A model generated the notes under the pieces. That model did no database searches. It was not told the origin of the DNA and saw only the letters and a list, made by a program, of their open reading frames with translations. From NCBI GenBank assembly GCA_947169265.1, contig CAMVPC010000002.1, positions 1 to 64,000 on the forward strand: a stretch of DNA of 64,000 nt, in the 5' to 3' direction. Below are positions 35,721 through 43,965 of this stretch, piece by piece; position 1 is the stretch's first letter, and the number at the start of each line of letters is the position of its first letter. Position numbers and translations under genes: made by a program. The stretch is from an uncultured Prevotellaceae bacterium (GTDB lineage Bacteria > Bacteroidota > Bacteroidia > Bacteroidales > Muribaculaceae).

Positions 35721-36821
35721 ATGGCACTACAATGCGGTATTGTGGGTCTCCCTAATGTGGGTAAATCGACCCTTTTTAATTGTCTTTCAAACGCTAAGGC
35801 CCAGTCGGCCAATTTCCCTTTTTGCACCATCGAGCCTAACGTGGGCGTTATCACCGTGCCCGACGAGCGCCTTAACAAGCTCGCCGAGCTTGTGCACCCG
35901 GCGCGTGTCGTCCCCACCACAGTCGAGATTGTCGATATTGCCGGCCTGGTGAAGGGAGCCAGCCGTGGCGAGGGCTTAGGCAATAAATTCCTGGCTAACA
36001 TCCGCGAGACCGATGCCATCATCCATGTGCTGCGCTGCTTCGACGACGACAATATCACCCATGTGGACGGCACTGTCGACCCGGTGCGCGACAAGGAGGT
36101 GATTGACACTGAGCTGCAGTTGCGCGACCTTGAGACTATCGAGAGCCGGATAGGGCGCGTGCAAAAGCAGGCAGCCGCCGGCGACCGCGAGGCGAAAGCC
36201 GCCGCCGAGGTCTACGGCCGTTACCGCGATGCGCTCGCCCAGGGCAAGAGCGCACGCTCGGTGGAATTGCTCAACAAGGAGGAAGAGAAGATAGCCCACG
36301 ATTTGTTCCTGCTCACTAACAAGCCGGTACTCTATGTGTGTAACGTGGACGATGCCAGCGCCGCCACCGGCAACGAATATGTGGAGGCCGTGCGCGAAGC
36401 CGTCAAGGATGAGCATGCCGAAATCCTCGTCGTGGCCGCGCAAACCGAGAGCGAAATCGCCGAACTCGAAACGGCCGAGGAGCGAGAGATGTTCCTCGCC
36501 GAGATAGGACTCGAGGAGAGCGGCGTGAACCGCCTCATCAAGGCCGCTTACCGCTTGCTCAACCTGGAGACCTTCCTCACCGCCGGACCTAAGGAAGTGC
36601 GCGCTTGGACCTATCGCAAGGGCAGCAAGGCGCCGCAGTGTGCCGGTGTGATTCACAGCGACTTCGAGCGCGGCTTCATCCGTGCCGAGATTATCAAGTA
36701 TGACGACTACATCCACTATGGCAGCGAGGCGGCCGTCAAGGAAGCGGGCAAGATGCACACCGAAGGGAAGGACTACGTGTTCCAAGACGGCGACATCGTG
36801 GTATTCCGCTTTAATGTGTGA
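35721..36821 (+). CDS. ychF: YchF/OLA1-family ribosome-associated ATPase
   Basis: A 366-residue Obg-like P-loop NTPase. The G1 motif GLPNVGKST is at 9-17, DIAGLVKGA (G3) near 72 and the altered NKPVLYVCNVD in the G4 region. A coiled-coil insert (about 130-200) and a C-terminal TGS domain (about 280-366, ending FQDGDIVVFRFNV) complete the family pattern. It binds ribosomes and prefers ATP in characterised homologues. The start MALQCGIVGLPNV is the family N-terminus. It is followed by a hairpin at 36867-36892. Confidence 0.95.
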   Translation: MALQCGIVGLPNVGKSTLFNCLSNAKAQSANFPFCTIEPNVGVITVPDERLNKLAELVHPARVVPTTVEIVDIAGLVKGASRGEGLGNKFLANIRETDAIIHVLRCFDDDNITHVDGTVDPVRDKEVIDTELQLRDLETIESRIGRVQKQAAAGDREAKAAAEVYGRYRDALAQGKSARSVELLNKEEEKIAHDLFLLTNKPVLYVCNVDDASAATGNEYVEAVREAVKDEHAEILVVAAQTESEIAELETAEEREMFLAEIGLEESGVNRLIKAAYRLLNLETFLTAGPKEVRAWTYRKGSKAPQCAGVIHSDFERGFIRAEIIKYDDYIHYGSEAAVKEAGKMHTEGKDYVFQDGDIVVFRFNV

Positions 36822-36866
36822 TGACCTCGCTTGAGCGGTAATCCGCGACTTATCAACGATAAATAG

Positions 36867-36892
36867 AGGGCGTGCCACTAATGGTGCGCCCT
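36867..36892 (+). terminator. Hairpin after ychF
   Basis: 11-bp stem AGGGCGTGCCA/TGGTGCGCCCT (two wobble pairs) with loop CTAA; no T run follows, so termination may be inefficient. Confidence 0.45.
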
Positions 36893-36983
36893 TGTGGTGC
36901 GAAATGGGAAAAATGTCGGCGTATTCATGTCGGTTCCTAAAAAGAAGGGCGACATTTTCTCATGACCGATATAGTGGTCATAT

Positions 36984-37143
36984 TTTTGGGACACACGCAA
37001 ATCATTGTGTCTTGATAGGACGCTAGTACCTCAGGCACACATCGCCGAAAGGCGATGGCCAGCGTGAAAACCCCACCATGACAGGAGCGTAGCGACTGAA
37101 TGGTGGGGGTATAGGGGACGTGTAAGGTCGTTCCTCGTGAGAG
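36984..37143 (+). repeat. Left inverted arm of the IS200-like element
   Basis: Starts TTTTGGGACACACGCAAATC and includes two hairpins; complementary to the right arm at 37660-37821. Confidence 0.85.
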
Positions 37144-37150
37144 AAATACT

Positions 37151-37182
37151 TTTGCTGATGTCGGCACCTTCTCGTAATTTTG
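37151..37182 (+). promoter_or_regulatory. Transposase promoter abutting the start codon
   Basis: TTTG (37151-37154) and TAATTTTG (37175-37182), 20 bases between. The ATG at 37187 is 4 bases after the box, implying leaderless mRNA. The promoter is inside the left part of the element, outside the hairpin arm. Confidence 0.75.
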
Positions 37183-37186
37183 CGGC

Positions 37187-37624
37187 ATGAGTCTCGCCGC
37201 ATTATACTTTCACCTTGTCGTCCGCACCAAGAACGGCAGTATGACTATCCCCGAAGCCGATAAAGGCGACTTGTATGCCTACATGGCCGGAATCATCTCT
37301 AACAGGGGGTGTGAGGCATTGATTATCAATGGCACGCCAAATCACATCCATCTGCTCATCAAGGTCACTCCGTCGACAAAGTTTGCCGACCTTGTCCATG
37401 ACCTGAAACTCGGCGCCACACATTATATCAAGACCCATCGCGCGCGTTTCGCCGATTTTGAGGGGTGGGGCAAGGAGTATGCGGTATTCAGTTGCTCGGC
37501 GGCCGACCGTACGCGCATCATCAGTTACATAAAGAATCAGCGGGAGCACCATCGCACGCTCAGCGCCGAAGACGAGCTGCGTCGGTTCTGCGATATGGCG
37601 CACATTGACTATTACGAGTCATAG
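37187..37624 (+). CDS. tnpA: IS200/IS605-type (Y1) single-strand transposase
   Basis: A 145-residue HUH-type transposase. The metal-binding HUH motif is in NHIHLLI (about 52-58) and the catalytic tyrosine is probably in YIKNQREHH (about 114). The N-terminus SLAALYFHLVVRTKNG and the EYAVFSCS strand match the family. It should nick and join single-stranded DNA by a 5'-phosphotyrosine intermediate, recognising hairpins at the element ends. The gene appears intact. No tnpB or IscB-like partner follows. Confidence 0.92.
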   Translation: MSLAALYFHLVVRTKNGSMTIPEADKGDLYAYMAGIISNRGCEALIINGTPNHIHLLIKVTPSTKFADLVHDLKLGATHYIKTHRARFADFEGWGKEYAVFSCSAADRTRIISYIKNQREHHRTLSAEDELRRFCDMAHIDYYES

Positions 37625-37659
37625 CGGCTCGGCGAATGGCCCGCGCTATGCCGGTGTTC

Positions 37660-37821
37660 CTCTCACGAGGAACGCTTTCGTGTGCTGTTCCTTCTCCCCA
37701 CCATTCAGTCGCTACGCTCCTGTCATGGTGGGGTTTTCACGCTGGTCATCGCCCAAAGGCGATGTGTGCTTGAGGGCATTCTCGTCCTATCAAGACGCGA
37801 TGATTTGCGTGTGTCCCAAAA
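37660..37821 (-). repeat. Right inverted arm of the IS200-like element
   Basis: Mirror of the left arm, ending GATTTGCGTGTGTCCCAAAA. The inner end CTCTCACGAGGAACG pairs with 37129-37143. Confidence 0.85.
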
Positions 37822-37866
37822 TTTCTTGAAATTATTTTGAGGGCGAAACTTACTTTAGGCGAAACG

Positions 37867-37888
37867 AAACACAGGGTTTTGCGGGTGA
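37867..37888 (+). repeat. Dispersed GTTTTGCGGGTGA repeat
   Basis: AACACAGGGTTTTGCGGGTGA, also seen (inverted or nearly identical) bounding the REP-like array at 25702-25722 and 26088-26110. It lies 46 bases beyond the IS200-like element, so an unrelated repeat family shares this locus. Confidence 0.75.
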
Positions 37889-37889
37889 G

Positions 37890-38075
37890 TCATATTTTTT
37901 TTAGGCTTTCTCCCTTGAGCGTGGTGACCTCTATTAGCGCGTTGTCTTCGCCATGTTCCACGTCGCTCTTTTTGCCTTCGCTCAGCACCTTGTAGTAGTA
38001 ATCGCCTTTTTCGTCGATACTGTCTTTGGGATGATTTGTTTTTTGCAGATGCTCGTCTCGATGGCTGGCTGTCAA
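37890..38075 (-). CDS. Possible small protein after the alcohol dehydrogenase gene
   Basis: A 61-codon frame with the charged sequence KGDYYYKVLSEGKKSD near its middle and no membrane segment. Its only available start is TTG, overlapping the dehydrogenase stop (TTGA); an in-frame TAA lies just upstream. Codon use is less GC-rich than its neighbours. It could be a translationally coupled protein or a decayed gene end next to the mobile element. I do not recognise it. Confidence 0.3.
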   Translation of the reverse strand: MTASHRDEHLQKTNHPKDSIDEKGDYYYKVLSEGKKSDVEHGEDNALIEVTTLKGESLKKI

Positions 38076-39238
38076 TCGTTATTGACAGTCTCGCGGCGAT
38101 AAGCAAGGCGGTACAGCTCCTGGATGGCCGCCGCGGTATATTCCTTGGGGGCATGGCTGGGGCTGCCGCTCTTGATGGCGTCGTGGGTCATCTTCTCGAT
38201 GGCGTCCATGTATTCGGCCTCGTCGATGCCGTAGTCTTTGAGCGACGGCACGTTGAGTTTGTCGACAAGGCTGTCGACCTCGGCCACAAATTTCTCGCTC
38301 GCGTCGATTTCGTCGACAGCCTGCAGGCGCAGGTAAGTGGCGATGCGCGCGAAGTTGTGGCGCGCGGCCTGCTCCATGTCGCTAAGGCACGTGCGCAGCA
38401 GCATCGCGTTCGACAGCCCGTGGGGCACGTGGAACAGCGCGCCGATGGGGCGGCTCATGCCGTGCACCAGCGTCACGCTACTGTTGTTGATGCACAAGCC
38501 GGCCTGCGTGGCGGCGATAGCCATCTCGCGGCGGGCGTCGCGGTCGGCGCCATCGCGGTAAGCCTTGGGCAGGTAGCGCATGATGCGCTTGATGGCCGAT
38601 AGGGCCAGCGCGTCGCTCAGCGGTTGCGCCTTGACGCTGATAAAAGCCTCGATGGCGTGGGTGAGCGCGTCGAGACCGGTGGCCGCGGTAATCGACGGCG
38701 GGCACCCGTTGCTAAAGGAGTAGTCAATCATGGCCACCCGCGGCAGCAGGCTCTCGCCCAGCAACAGCATCTTGTCGCCGTTGTGCTCATCGGTGATGAT
38801 GGTGTATTTTGTCACTTCGCTGCCGGTGCCGCTCGTGGTGGGAATACACACCACCGGGGGCAGGTCGGCCTCGATGGCGATGCCGCGATAGTCGCTGATG
38901 GCACCGGGTAGCACGGCCATGGCCGCGATGGCCTTCGCCGCGTCGAGGGGGCTGCCACCACCCAGCCCGATGAGGAAGTCACAGTTATTGTCTTTATATA
39001 TCCGCGCGCCGTGGGTAATCATTCCCACGGTGGGTTCGCCCAGGATGTCGTCGAGCACGGTGTAGCGCACGCGGTCGTTGTCGAGGGTGCGCTCAAGGGT
39101 GGCCACCATGGTGCTCTTGCCCACGTGAGGGCCGGTGACGATGAGCGCGTGCTTGCCCAGTTTTGGGAACACTCCCACAGCGTTGGCGACGATATTGTCG
39201 CCCATCAGTATTTTTTCGGGGGTAGTGAATTGAAACAT
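38072..39238 (-). CDS. Iron-containing alcohol dehydrogenase
   Basis: A 388-residue group III (iron-activated) dehydrogenase acting on alcohols or aldehydes with NAD(P)H. The nucleotide-binding GGGSPLDAAKAIA is near 93-105, and PTTSGTGSEVT near 134. Metal ligands are expected in GLDALTHAIEAF (D and H, near 190-200) and in HGMSRPIGALFHVPHG (histidines near 253-268). The substrate (1,3-propanediol, butanol, lactaldehyde or other) cannot be decided. It has its own promoter and diverges from nothing nearby. Confidence 0.9.
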   Translation of the reverse strand: MFQFTTPEKILMGDNIVANAVGVFPKLGKHALIVTGPHVGKSTMVATLERTLDNDRVRYTVLDDILGEPTVGMITHGARIYKDNNCDFLIGLGGGSPLDAAKAIAAMAVLPGAISDYRGIAIEADLPPVVCIPTTSGTGSEVTKYTIITDEHNGDKMLLLGESLLPRVAMIDYSFSNGCPPSITAATGLDALTHAIEAFISVKAQPLSDALALSAIKRIMRYLPKAYRDGADRDARREMAIAATQAGLCINNSSVTLVHGMSRPIGALFHVPHGLSNAMLLRTCLSDMEQAARHNFARIATYLRLQAVDEIDASEKFVAEVDSLVDKLNVPSLKDYGIDEAEYMDAIEKMTHDAIKSGSPSHAPKEYTAAAIQELYRLAYRRETVNND

Positions 39239-39279
39239 AATTTTGCGCGTTTGAATTGAGAACTCTTTCTTTCAATCCA

Positions 39280-39310
39280 CAAAATTAGTTAAAAAAATAC
39301 ACATAACAAA
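39280..39310 (-). promoter_or_regulatory. Promoter of the iron-containing alcohol dehydrogenase
   Basis: Minus-strand TAATTTTG (39280-39287) and TTTG (39307-39310), 19 bases between; leader about 45 nt. Confidence 0.75.
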
Positions 39311-39406
39311 TCTTTTAGCCGCCAAATATTAATGAATTATCGTTTATAAAGTTCTAAAACTTTATAAACTTGAGATTTACCGCACGCGATGAGCGCGGTG
39401 AGGGCT

Positions 39407-40453
39407 TTACTTGAGGAACTCGCCTATTGAGGCGGTGATGTTGAGCATGAACGTGGTGGCGCCGCTGTGGGGTTGGGCAAAGGCGGCCCCGAAGCCGAGG
39501 CCCTTGACGCGCAGTCCGCCGCCCACCGAGAAGCCGCTCAGGAAGCTGCGCTTGTAGGTCGACATGTCGGTGCGCGTCTTGTAGTTGTAACCCAGTGACA
39601 GGTAAAAGCGCTCGCTCGGGTTGAAGTCGAGGCCAAACACGAGGTGGCGAAGCAGGTTGGAGCCGAAGTTTTCCTTCTTGATCAGGTCGCTTGTCACGTC
39701 GTTGGCGTCCTTTGGTACGTAGTAAGGCAGTTTCCAACGGTGCAGGTTGTAAACTGTGAGCGACAGGCGGAACGGCGTGTTGCCCAGTCCCTTGGTGATA
39801 CCCAGCTGGATGTCCCAGGGCACCTTGTCTTTTTTCTCGTTGAACTTTTTCACCTGGCCGCCCAGGTTCTTGCCCACGATAGCCAGCGACAGGTCTTTTT
39901 CTTCGTTGAAGTAGCTCAAACCCAAGTCGACGGCGATGGCGCCGGCGCTGTATTCGGCGTAGCTCGAATGGATATATTTGAGCGTGATGCCGCCGCGCAG
40001 GCGGTCGGTCACGTCGTGGCTGTAAGTCACCGAGAAGCACAGGTCGCTGGCGTTGAACGAGCCGGTGATGACACCCGAGGCGTCGGCGCTGGTGATGCTG
40101 CCGTAGCCGTAATGCTGCAGGCCGCCGGCGATAGAGCCATGGGCACCGATGCCCTGGCCGTAGCGCACGCCCATGAAGTTGGTGCCGCCCACATACCGCA
40201 TATAGTTGACACCCGCCTGGTGGTCAAACTCGGCGCCAAGCAATGCCGGGTTTTGCTCCACGAGGTTGATGTCGTCGTCGATGAGCGTGATGTTGTGGCC
40301 GCCCAGCGCGTAAACGTGGCTCGAGGGAGTGACCTCGAGAAACTGATAGGCCGTGGTGCCGTCTTGCGCCCGCAGCCACGGGGCAACGGCCACCCACAGC
40401 GCCACCGCTGCCGCGCGTGCCGCCCACTTGCGTGATGTGGAAAACATACCCAT
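39407..40453 (-). CDS. porQ: Type IX secretion system protein PorQ
   Basis: A 348-residue outer-membrane beta-barrel-like protein with a signal peptide (about 1-29, ending WLRAQ). PorQ features are visible: YQFLEVTPSSHVYALGG near the N-terminus, DDDINLVEQNPALLG, the NYMRYVGGTNFMGV strand and repeated amphipathic strands to the C-terminus. In the family it is part of the machinery that attaches type IX cargo to the surface. That fits the sorting-domain-like tail of the protein at 257-3985. MGMFST or MFSTS (two codons later) are both possible starts. Confidence 0.85.
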   Translation of the reverse strand: MGMFSTSRKWAARAAAVALWVAVAPWLRAQDGTTAYQFLEVTPSSHVYALGGHNITLIDDDINLVEQNPALLGAEFDHQAGVNYMRYVGGTNFMGVRYGQGIGAHGSIAGGLQHYGYGSITSADASGVITGSFNASDLCFSVTYSHDVTDRLRGGITLKYIHSSYAEYSAGAIAVDLGLSYFNEEKDLSLAIVGKNLGGQVKKFNEKKDKVPWDIQLGITKGLGNTPFRLSLTVYNLHRWKLPYYVPKDANDVTSDLIKKENFGSNLLRHLVFGLDFNPSERFYLSLGYNYKTRTDMSTYKRSFLSGFSVGGGLRVKGLGFGAAFAQPHSGATTFMLNITASIGEFLK

Positions 40454-40733
40454 AACACCATTATAACGTCAAAAGGCCCTCAATAGTATTTCGCGCGCCA
40501 TTTTTTTCGTCTTCGACACCTCGCCGGCCGGTCGGTCTTTCTTAAAAATTGTTATTAGTTTCGTTTTGTTATTATCTATTTGTAAAAAAACACAAAACAT
40601 TATTAATCATATTCAAAAAGCGTGCGGCAACCGCTTGCGATGTCATTTTTTGACATTATATTTGCACTACAGTTAGCGACAAGGCTGCCCGAGAGCGGCC
40701 CTGTGTGCCGCCAAGAATGAAGCCTACTACCTT
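40454..40733. promoter_or_regulatory. Divergent region between porQ and the TonB-C protein gene
   Basis: The plus-strand promoter TTG (40635-40637) with TATATTTG (40657-40664), 19 bases apart, drives the TonB-C protein. I see no clear porQ promoter in the AT-rich middle. Confidence 0.6.
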
Positions 40734-41177
40734 ATGTCACGATCGTTAAGAACATTACTGTTGATAATTGCCGTCCTGGCGACCTTCATGGCCCAGGGCC
40801 AAATCAGGCGTGTGACCACCGTCAATCCCATGTCGCCCGACAAGAGTGCTTATATCGATGTGTATGAGTATGATTATGTCGACATTCGTCCCCAGTTTCC
40901 CGGCGGTGAGCGGGGGCTTATCAACTTTATCAACGAAACGCGTGAGTATCCTTACAATGCCTACAAGAAAGGCATCGAGGGGCGCGTGGTGTGCAGTTTT
41001 GTGGTAGGCACCGACGGCAAGGTGAGTCACATTGAGGTCATTCGCGGGGCTAACGACGAGACGCTCAACCGCGAGGCGGTGCGCGTCATCAGCAAGATGC
41101 CTCGCTGGAGCGTGGGAAAAATTGATGGCGCCAAAGTACCCGTGCGTTGCGTGTTGCCCATCGCCTTCCGTCTGTGA
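40734..41177 (+). CDS. Exported TonB C-terminal domain protein
   Basis: A 147-residue protein with a signal peptide or N-terminal anchor (about 1-22, ending FMAQGQ). One TonB_C domain (about 55-145) follows, with PQFPGGERGLINFI, GIEGRVVCSFVVGTDGKVS and REAVRVISKMPRWS. It lacks the long proline-rich spacer of classical TonB, so it cannot span the periplasm alone. It may bind receptors or peptidoglycan-bound partners. Such minimal TonB-C proteins are common in Bacteroidales. It converges on the response regulator gene. Confidence 0.82.
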   Translation: MSRSLRTLLLIIAVLATFMAQGQIRRVTTVNPMSPDKSAYIDVYEYDYVDIRPQFPGGERGLINFINETREYPYNAYKKGIEGRVVCSFVVGTDGKVSHIEVIRGANDETLNREAVRVISKMPRWSVGKIDGAKVPVRCVLPIAFRL

Positions 41178-41183
41178 TGATTC

Positions 41184-41212
41184 TTACCCATTACCCCCTT
41201 CCCCCTTTAACC
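41184..41212 (-). repeat. G-rich tract at the 3' end of the response regulator gene
   Basis: Minus-strand G runs of 5, 5 and 3 with short A/T spacers, supplying codons for the terminal KGEGGNG and stop. Related to 7361-7390 and 19813-19846. Confidence 0.75.
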
Positions 41213-41900
41213 TGACCATAACCTCGTCCTGATAGGCGCGGCCTATGGGGATTGTTGTCTCGCACGCGTGCAGCTCGATGCGGTCGCGCGTGAAGCCGGC
41301 CACGTGCTTGAGGCCCACGATGTACGACTTGTGGACGCGCGCAAACTCATCGCCGGGCAACAGCTCCATGATGGCTTTCATGCTCATTTGGGTGAGCACC
41401 TTGCTGCCGTCGGCCATGACGAGGCGCACGTAGTTGTCCATAGCGTTGACATAGAGCACCTGCGACGCGTCGACGGTCACGTTCTTGTATTCGCTTTTCA
41501 CCGTAAACGTCACGGCGCGGTTTGTGGCTTCGTGACGCAGCCGGCGCAGTTGGGCCACGGCTTCCACCTTGTCGAGGGCGGTGGCGAATCGGGCGTAAGA
41601 GAACGGCTTGTGCAGGAAATCGATGGCGTTGACCTCAAAGCCGTCGAGCGCGTATTTTGAGTAAGCCGTAGTGAAGACTATCATCGTGTCGGGCGGCACG
41701 GTGCGGGCCAGGGCCACACCGTTGCTGCCGCTCATCTCGATGTCGAGCAGCAACAGGTCGGGGTGGGAGGTGCGCACAGCCTCGATGCCTGCCACGGGGT
41801 CGGTAAAGGTGGTGAGGTCGATGCCGCCTCGCTGCTCGCAATACTTCTTGATGATGCGCAGCGCGAGTGGTTCGTCGTCGATGGCGATACACTTAATCAT
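41184..41900 (-). CDS. LytTR-family response regulator
   Basis: A 238-residue regulator with a receiver domain (1-120; acidic pair DD at 8-9, phosphoacceptor D53 in LLLLDIEMSG, K107-type lysine in FLHKPFSYA). A LytTR DNA-binding domain follows (about 130-232, YVNAMDNYVRLVMADG and FARVHKSYIVGL). The start is MIKCIAIDDEP; the ATG lies inside the last codons of the kinase gene. The last residues (KGEGGNG) are encoded by a G-rich repeat tract. It pairs with the upstream sensor kinase. Confidence 0.92.
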   Translation of the reverse strand: MIKCIAIDDEPLALRIIKKYCEQRGGIDLTTFTDPVAGIEAVRTSHPDLLLLDIEMSGSNGVALARTVPPDTMIVFTTAYSKYALDGFEVNAIDFLHKPFSYARFATALDKVEAVAQLRRLRHEATNRAVTFTVKSEYKNVTVDASQVLYVNAMDNYVRLVMADGSKVLTQMSMKAIMELLPGDEFARVHKSYIVGLKHVAGFTRDRIELHACETTIPIGRAYQDEVMVRLKGEGGNG

Positions 41901-42976
41901 AGCAAATCGATGATGAGGGTTACATGGTATTCTTTCTTGTCGGCATCGGGACCACATTCGAGCTTGTGGTGCCCGGAGTATAGCAGCTCGAGGCGGCGAC
42001 GGCAGTTGGCGATGCCTATTCCGGCTCCTGTGGCGTCGGGGTTGACGATGGTGTTGGCGCTGTGGAACTTGAACTTGCCGTCGGCGATGGCGAGGTTTAT
42101 CGCGATGTGGCTCGGCGTGTGGGACGAGGCGCCATACTTGAAGGCGTTTTCCACAAAGGTGATGAGCAACATGGGCGCGATGGTGGCGCCGGGCACGCTG
42201 CCGTCGTCGTTGTGATTGAAGTCGATAGTGGTGAGGTCGCTCAAGCGGAACCGCTCGAGTTTGATGAACCGGTCGATGTAGTCCACTTCCACATCGAAGG
42301 GCACGGTGTCGTCCTGCGCGTTCTCATACTGGTATTTCATCAGGCTCGTGAAGTGCAGGAAGGCGTCCTCGGCCTTGGGCTGGTCGGTGAGCATGAGGCC
42401 GTAGAGCGTGTTGAGTGTGTTGAACAGGAAGTGCGGATTGATTTGCGCCTTGTAGAGCGCCAACTCGGCTTTATCCCGGGCCAACTCAAGCTCTTGCCGC
42501 TTGAGCAACAGCTTGTTCACCTTTACCAGCAGGCCCACAGCGGTCCCGAAGGCCGCTACCGTGACAAAGAGGAACCACACCGCCTGGCGCACGCGGTTGT
42601 AGAAGCCGGCGGCGCGGCGCGACGCGTGCCGCGACATCTCGTCGGCGCCCTGAGCGCCCGGCGGCATGTGGCCGCGCGGGCCGTGAGGGCCATGGGGCGG
42701 CGGTGTGAGGTCATATTGTGTGAGCCACCATGTGAGGCCCACAGCCACTACCACGAGTCCCGCGGCGACAACTTGTCGCGTGCGGTCACCGCTCAGCAGC
42801 ATGGGCACCACGGCGTGGCGGAACAAAAAGTAGGCCGCGTAGAGCCACGCCACGAGCAGCGCCACGAAGGTGGCGTCGTGTTGTTGCCACCGCTCGAGGG
42901 GCAGCAACAGTAGCATGGTGGGCAACAGTACCAGGCAAAAGGCGGCGTCGATGATGAGAGGCAGGTGGCGTTTCAT
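41897..42976 (-). CDS. LytS-like sensor histidine kinase
   Basis: A 359-residue membrane kinase of the His_kinase (PF06580) type. Four membrane segments are likely (about 8-27, 36-54, 69-87, 132-152), with a histidine- and proline-rich extracytoplasmic loop (HGPHGPRGHMPPG, about 95-107). The phosphoacceptor histidine is in NPHFLFNTLN (H182), and the GHKL ATP-binding part has ITFVENAFKYG and the G-box GAGIGIANCRRRLE. Start MKRHLPLI overlaps the esterase stop by 4 bases; its own stop overlaps the response regulator. Confidence 0.92.
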   Translation of the reverse strand: MKRHLPLIIDAAFCLVLLPTMLLLLPLERWQQHDATFVALLVAWLYAAYFLFRHAVVPMLLSGDRTRQVVAAGLVVVAVGLTWWLTQYDLTPPPHGPHGPRGHMPPGAQGADEMSRHASRRAAGFYNRVRQAVWFLFVTVAAFGTAVGLLVKVNKLLLKRQELELARDKAELALYKAQINPHFLFNTLNTLYGLMLTDQPKAEDAFLHFTSLMKYQYENAQDDTVPFDVEVDYIDRFIKLERFRLSDLTTIDFNHNDDGSVPGATIAPMLLITFVENAFKYGASSHTPSHIAINLAIADGKFKFHSANTIVNPDATGAGIGIANCRRRLELLYSGHHKLECGPDADKKEYHVTLIIDLL

Positions 42977-43899
42977 GCTGCTTTCTTGCTGGCGACGGCC
43001 TTGGGCATGACGTGGCTGTCGAGTGAGGGCTGCTTGCCCTTGAAACACTGGTCGAAAAACGCGAGGTGGAGCACCACCGAGCGTGCCCAGTAGTCCCACG
43101 TGTGGGCGCCGGGGAGAATGTCAAACTTGTGGGCGATGCCGCGGGCCGTGAGGGCCTCATGGAGCGCGATGTTCACGTCGTAGAAGAAGTCGGCGTCGCC
43201 ATCGTCGATGATGATTTGCTGGCGGTTGTCGACGAGCGTCGGCACCAGGCTCGCCACCGTGTGGGCGCGCCACAATGCCTCATTGCCCGCGTAGGGGCCC
43301 AGCCGGTCGGGCAGGTGCCACGAGCGTGGCCATGGCGTGAAATCCACGCCGCCGCTCATGCTGCCGCATGCGCCGTAGAGGTCGGGATGTCGCCAGGCGA
43401 GCCACAGCGCCCCGTGTCCCCCCATGCTCAGCCCGGTGATGGCGCGTCCGTGCCGGTCGTGGCGGGTGCGGTAAGAGTTGTCGACGGCTTGCCGCAGCTC
43501 GGTAGTGATATAGGTCTCGAACTGCATCGTCGGGTCGATGGGCGAGTCGAAATACCAGCTGTCCTGTCCGTCGGGACACACGATAATCATGCCGTACTCA
43601 CTGGCCAGCGCCGGCAACGATTTCACGCGAGGCCAGTCCTTGTAGCAGCCTCCGGCGCCGTGCAGCAGGTACACCACGGGATAGTGCGTGGTGTCGCCCT
43701 GGGCGAAGTACCGCGCCGGCAGGATGACCGTGTTCTTGATTTCGCGGCCCATCTTGCCGCTAAATACTAATAAGGTGTCGGCTCCGGGACTAATGGGCGC
43801 CGTGACCACGGCGGCGGGCGAACTTTTTTGGGCCTTCGATGTGCAGCACGAAGAGGTCGCCACAGTCGCCACAATGAGCAAAATCAACCATTTTTTCAT
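42973..43899 (-). CDS. Secreted alpha/beta-hydrolase esterase (esterase D/S-formylglutathione hydrolase-like)
   Basis: A 308-residue lipoprotein-like exported hydrolase (cysteines in ATSSCC at about 17-19 could form a lipobox). The alpha/beta fold has the oxyanion loop LLHGAGG (near 79), the nucleophile elbow GLSMGGHG (serine near 157), and the final histidine in GAHTWDYW (near 265). Feruloyl and acetyl-xylan esterases share this family, and the substrate is not deduced. It is the first gene of a unit with the sensor kinase and response regulator, which might sense its product. Confidence 0.87.
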   Translation of the reverse strand: MKKWLILLIVATVATSSCCTSKAQKSSPAAVVTAPISPGADTLLVFSGKMGREIKNTVILPARYFAQGDTTHYPVVYLLHGAGGCYKDWPRVKSLPALASEYGMIIVCPDGQDSWYFDSPIDPTMQFETYITTELRQAVDNSYRTRHDRHGRAITGLSMGGHGALWLAWRHPDLYGACGSMSGGVDFTPWPRSWHLPDRLGPYAGNEALWRAHTVASLVPTLVDNRQQIIIDDGDADFFYDVNIALHEALTARGIAHKFDILPGAHTWDYWARSVVLHLAFFDQCFKGKQPSLDSHVMPKAVASKKAA

Positions 43900-43965
43900 G
43901 TTGGGGAGTATGTTTCGGTTCTTGTATTCCTTGCTGCGGGGGCCATGAGTACTGACATCCGCCGG

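Larger units (their letters stand above)
36984..37821. mobile_element. IS200-like transposase element flanked by long inverted palindromic arms (REPtron-like)
   Basis: The tnpA gene sits between inverted arms at 36984-37143 and 37660-37821. The outermost 39 bases match with two mismatches. The next block of about 74 bases is almost identical, and the innermost 15 bases match exactly. Each arm contains hairpins: CCCCACCAT/ATGGTGGGG (37071-37108 and counterpart) and CATCGCC/GGCGATG. This layout matches a REP-associated transposase better than classical IS200 ends, which are not inverted repeats. Confidence 0.8.
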
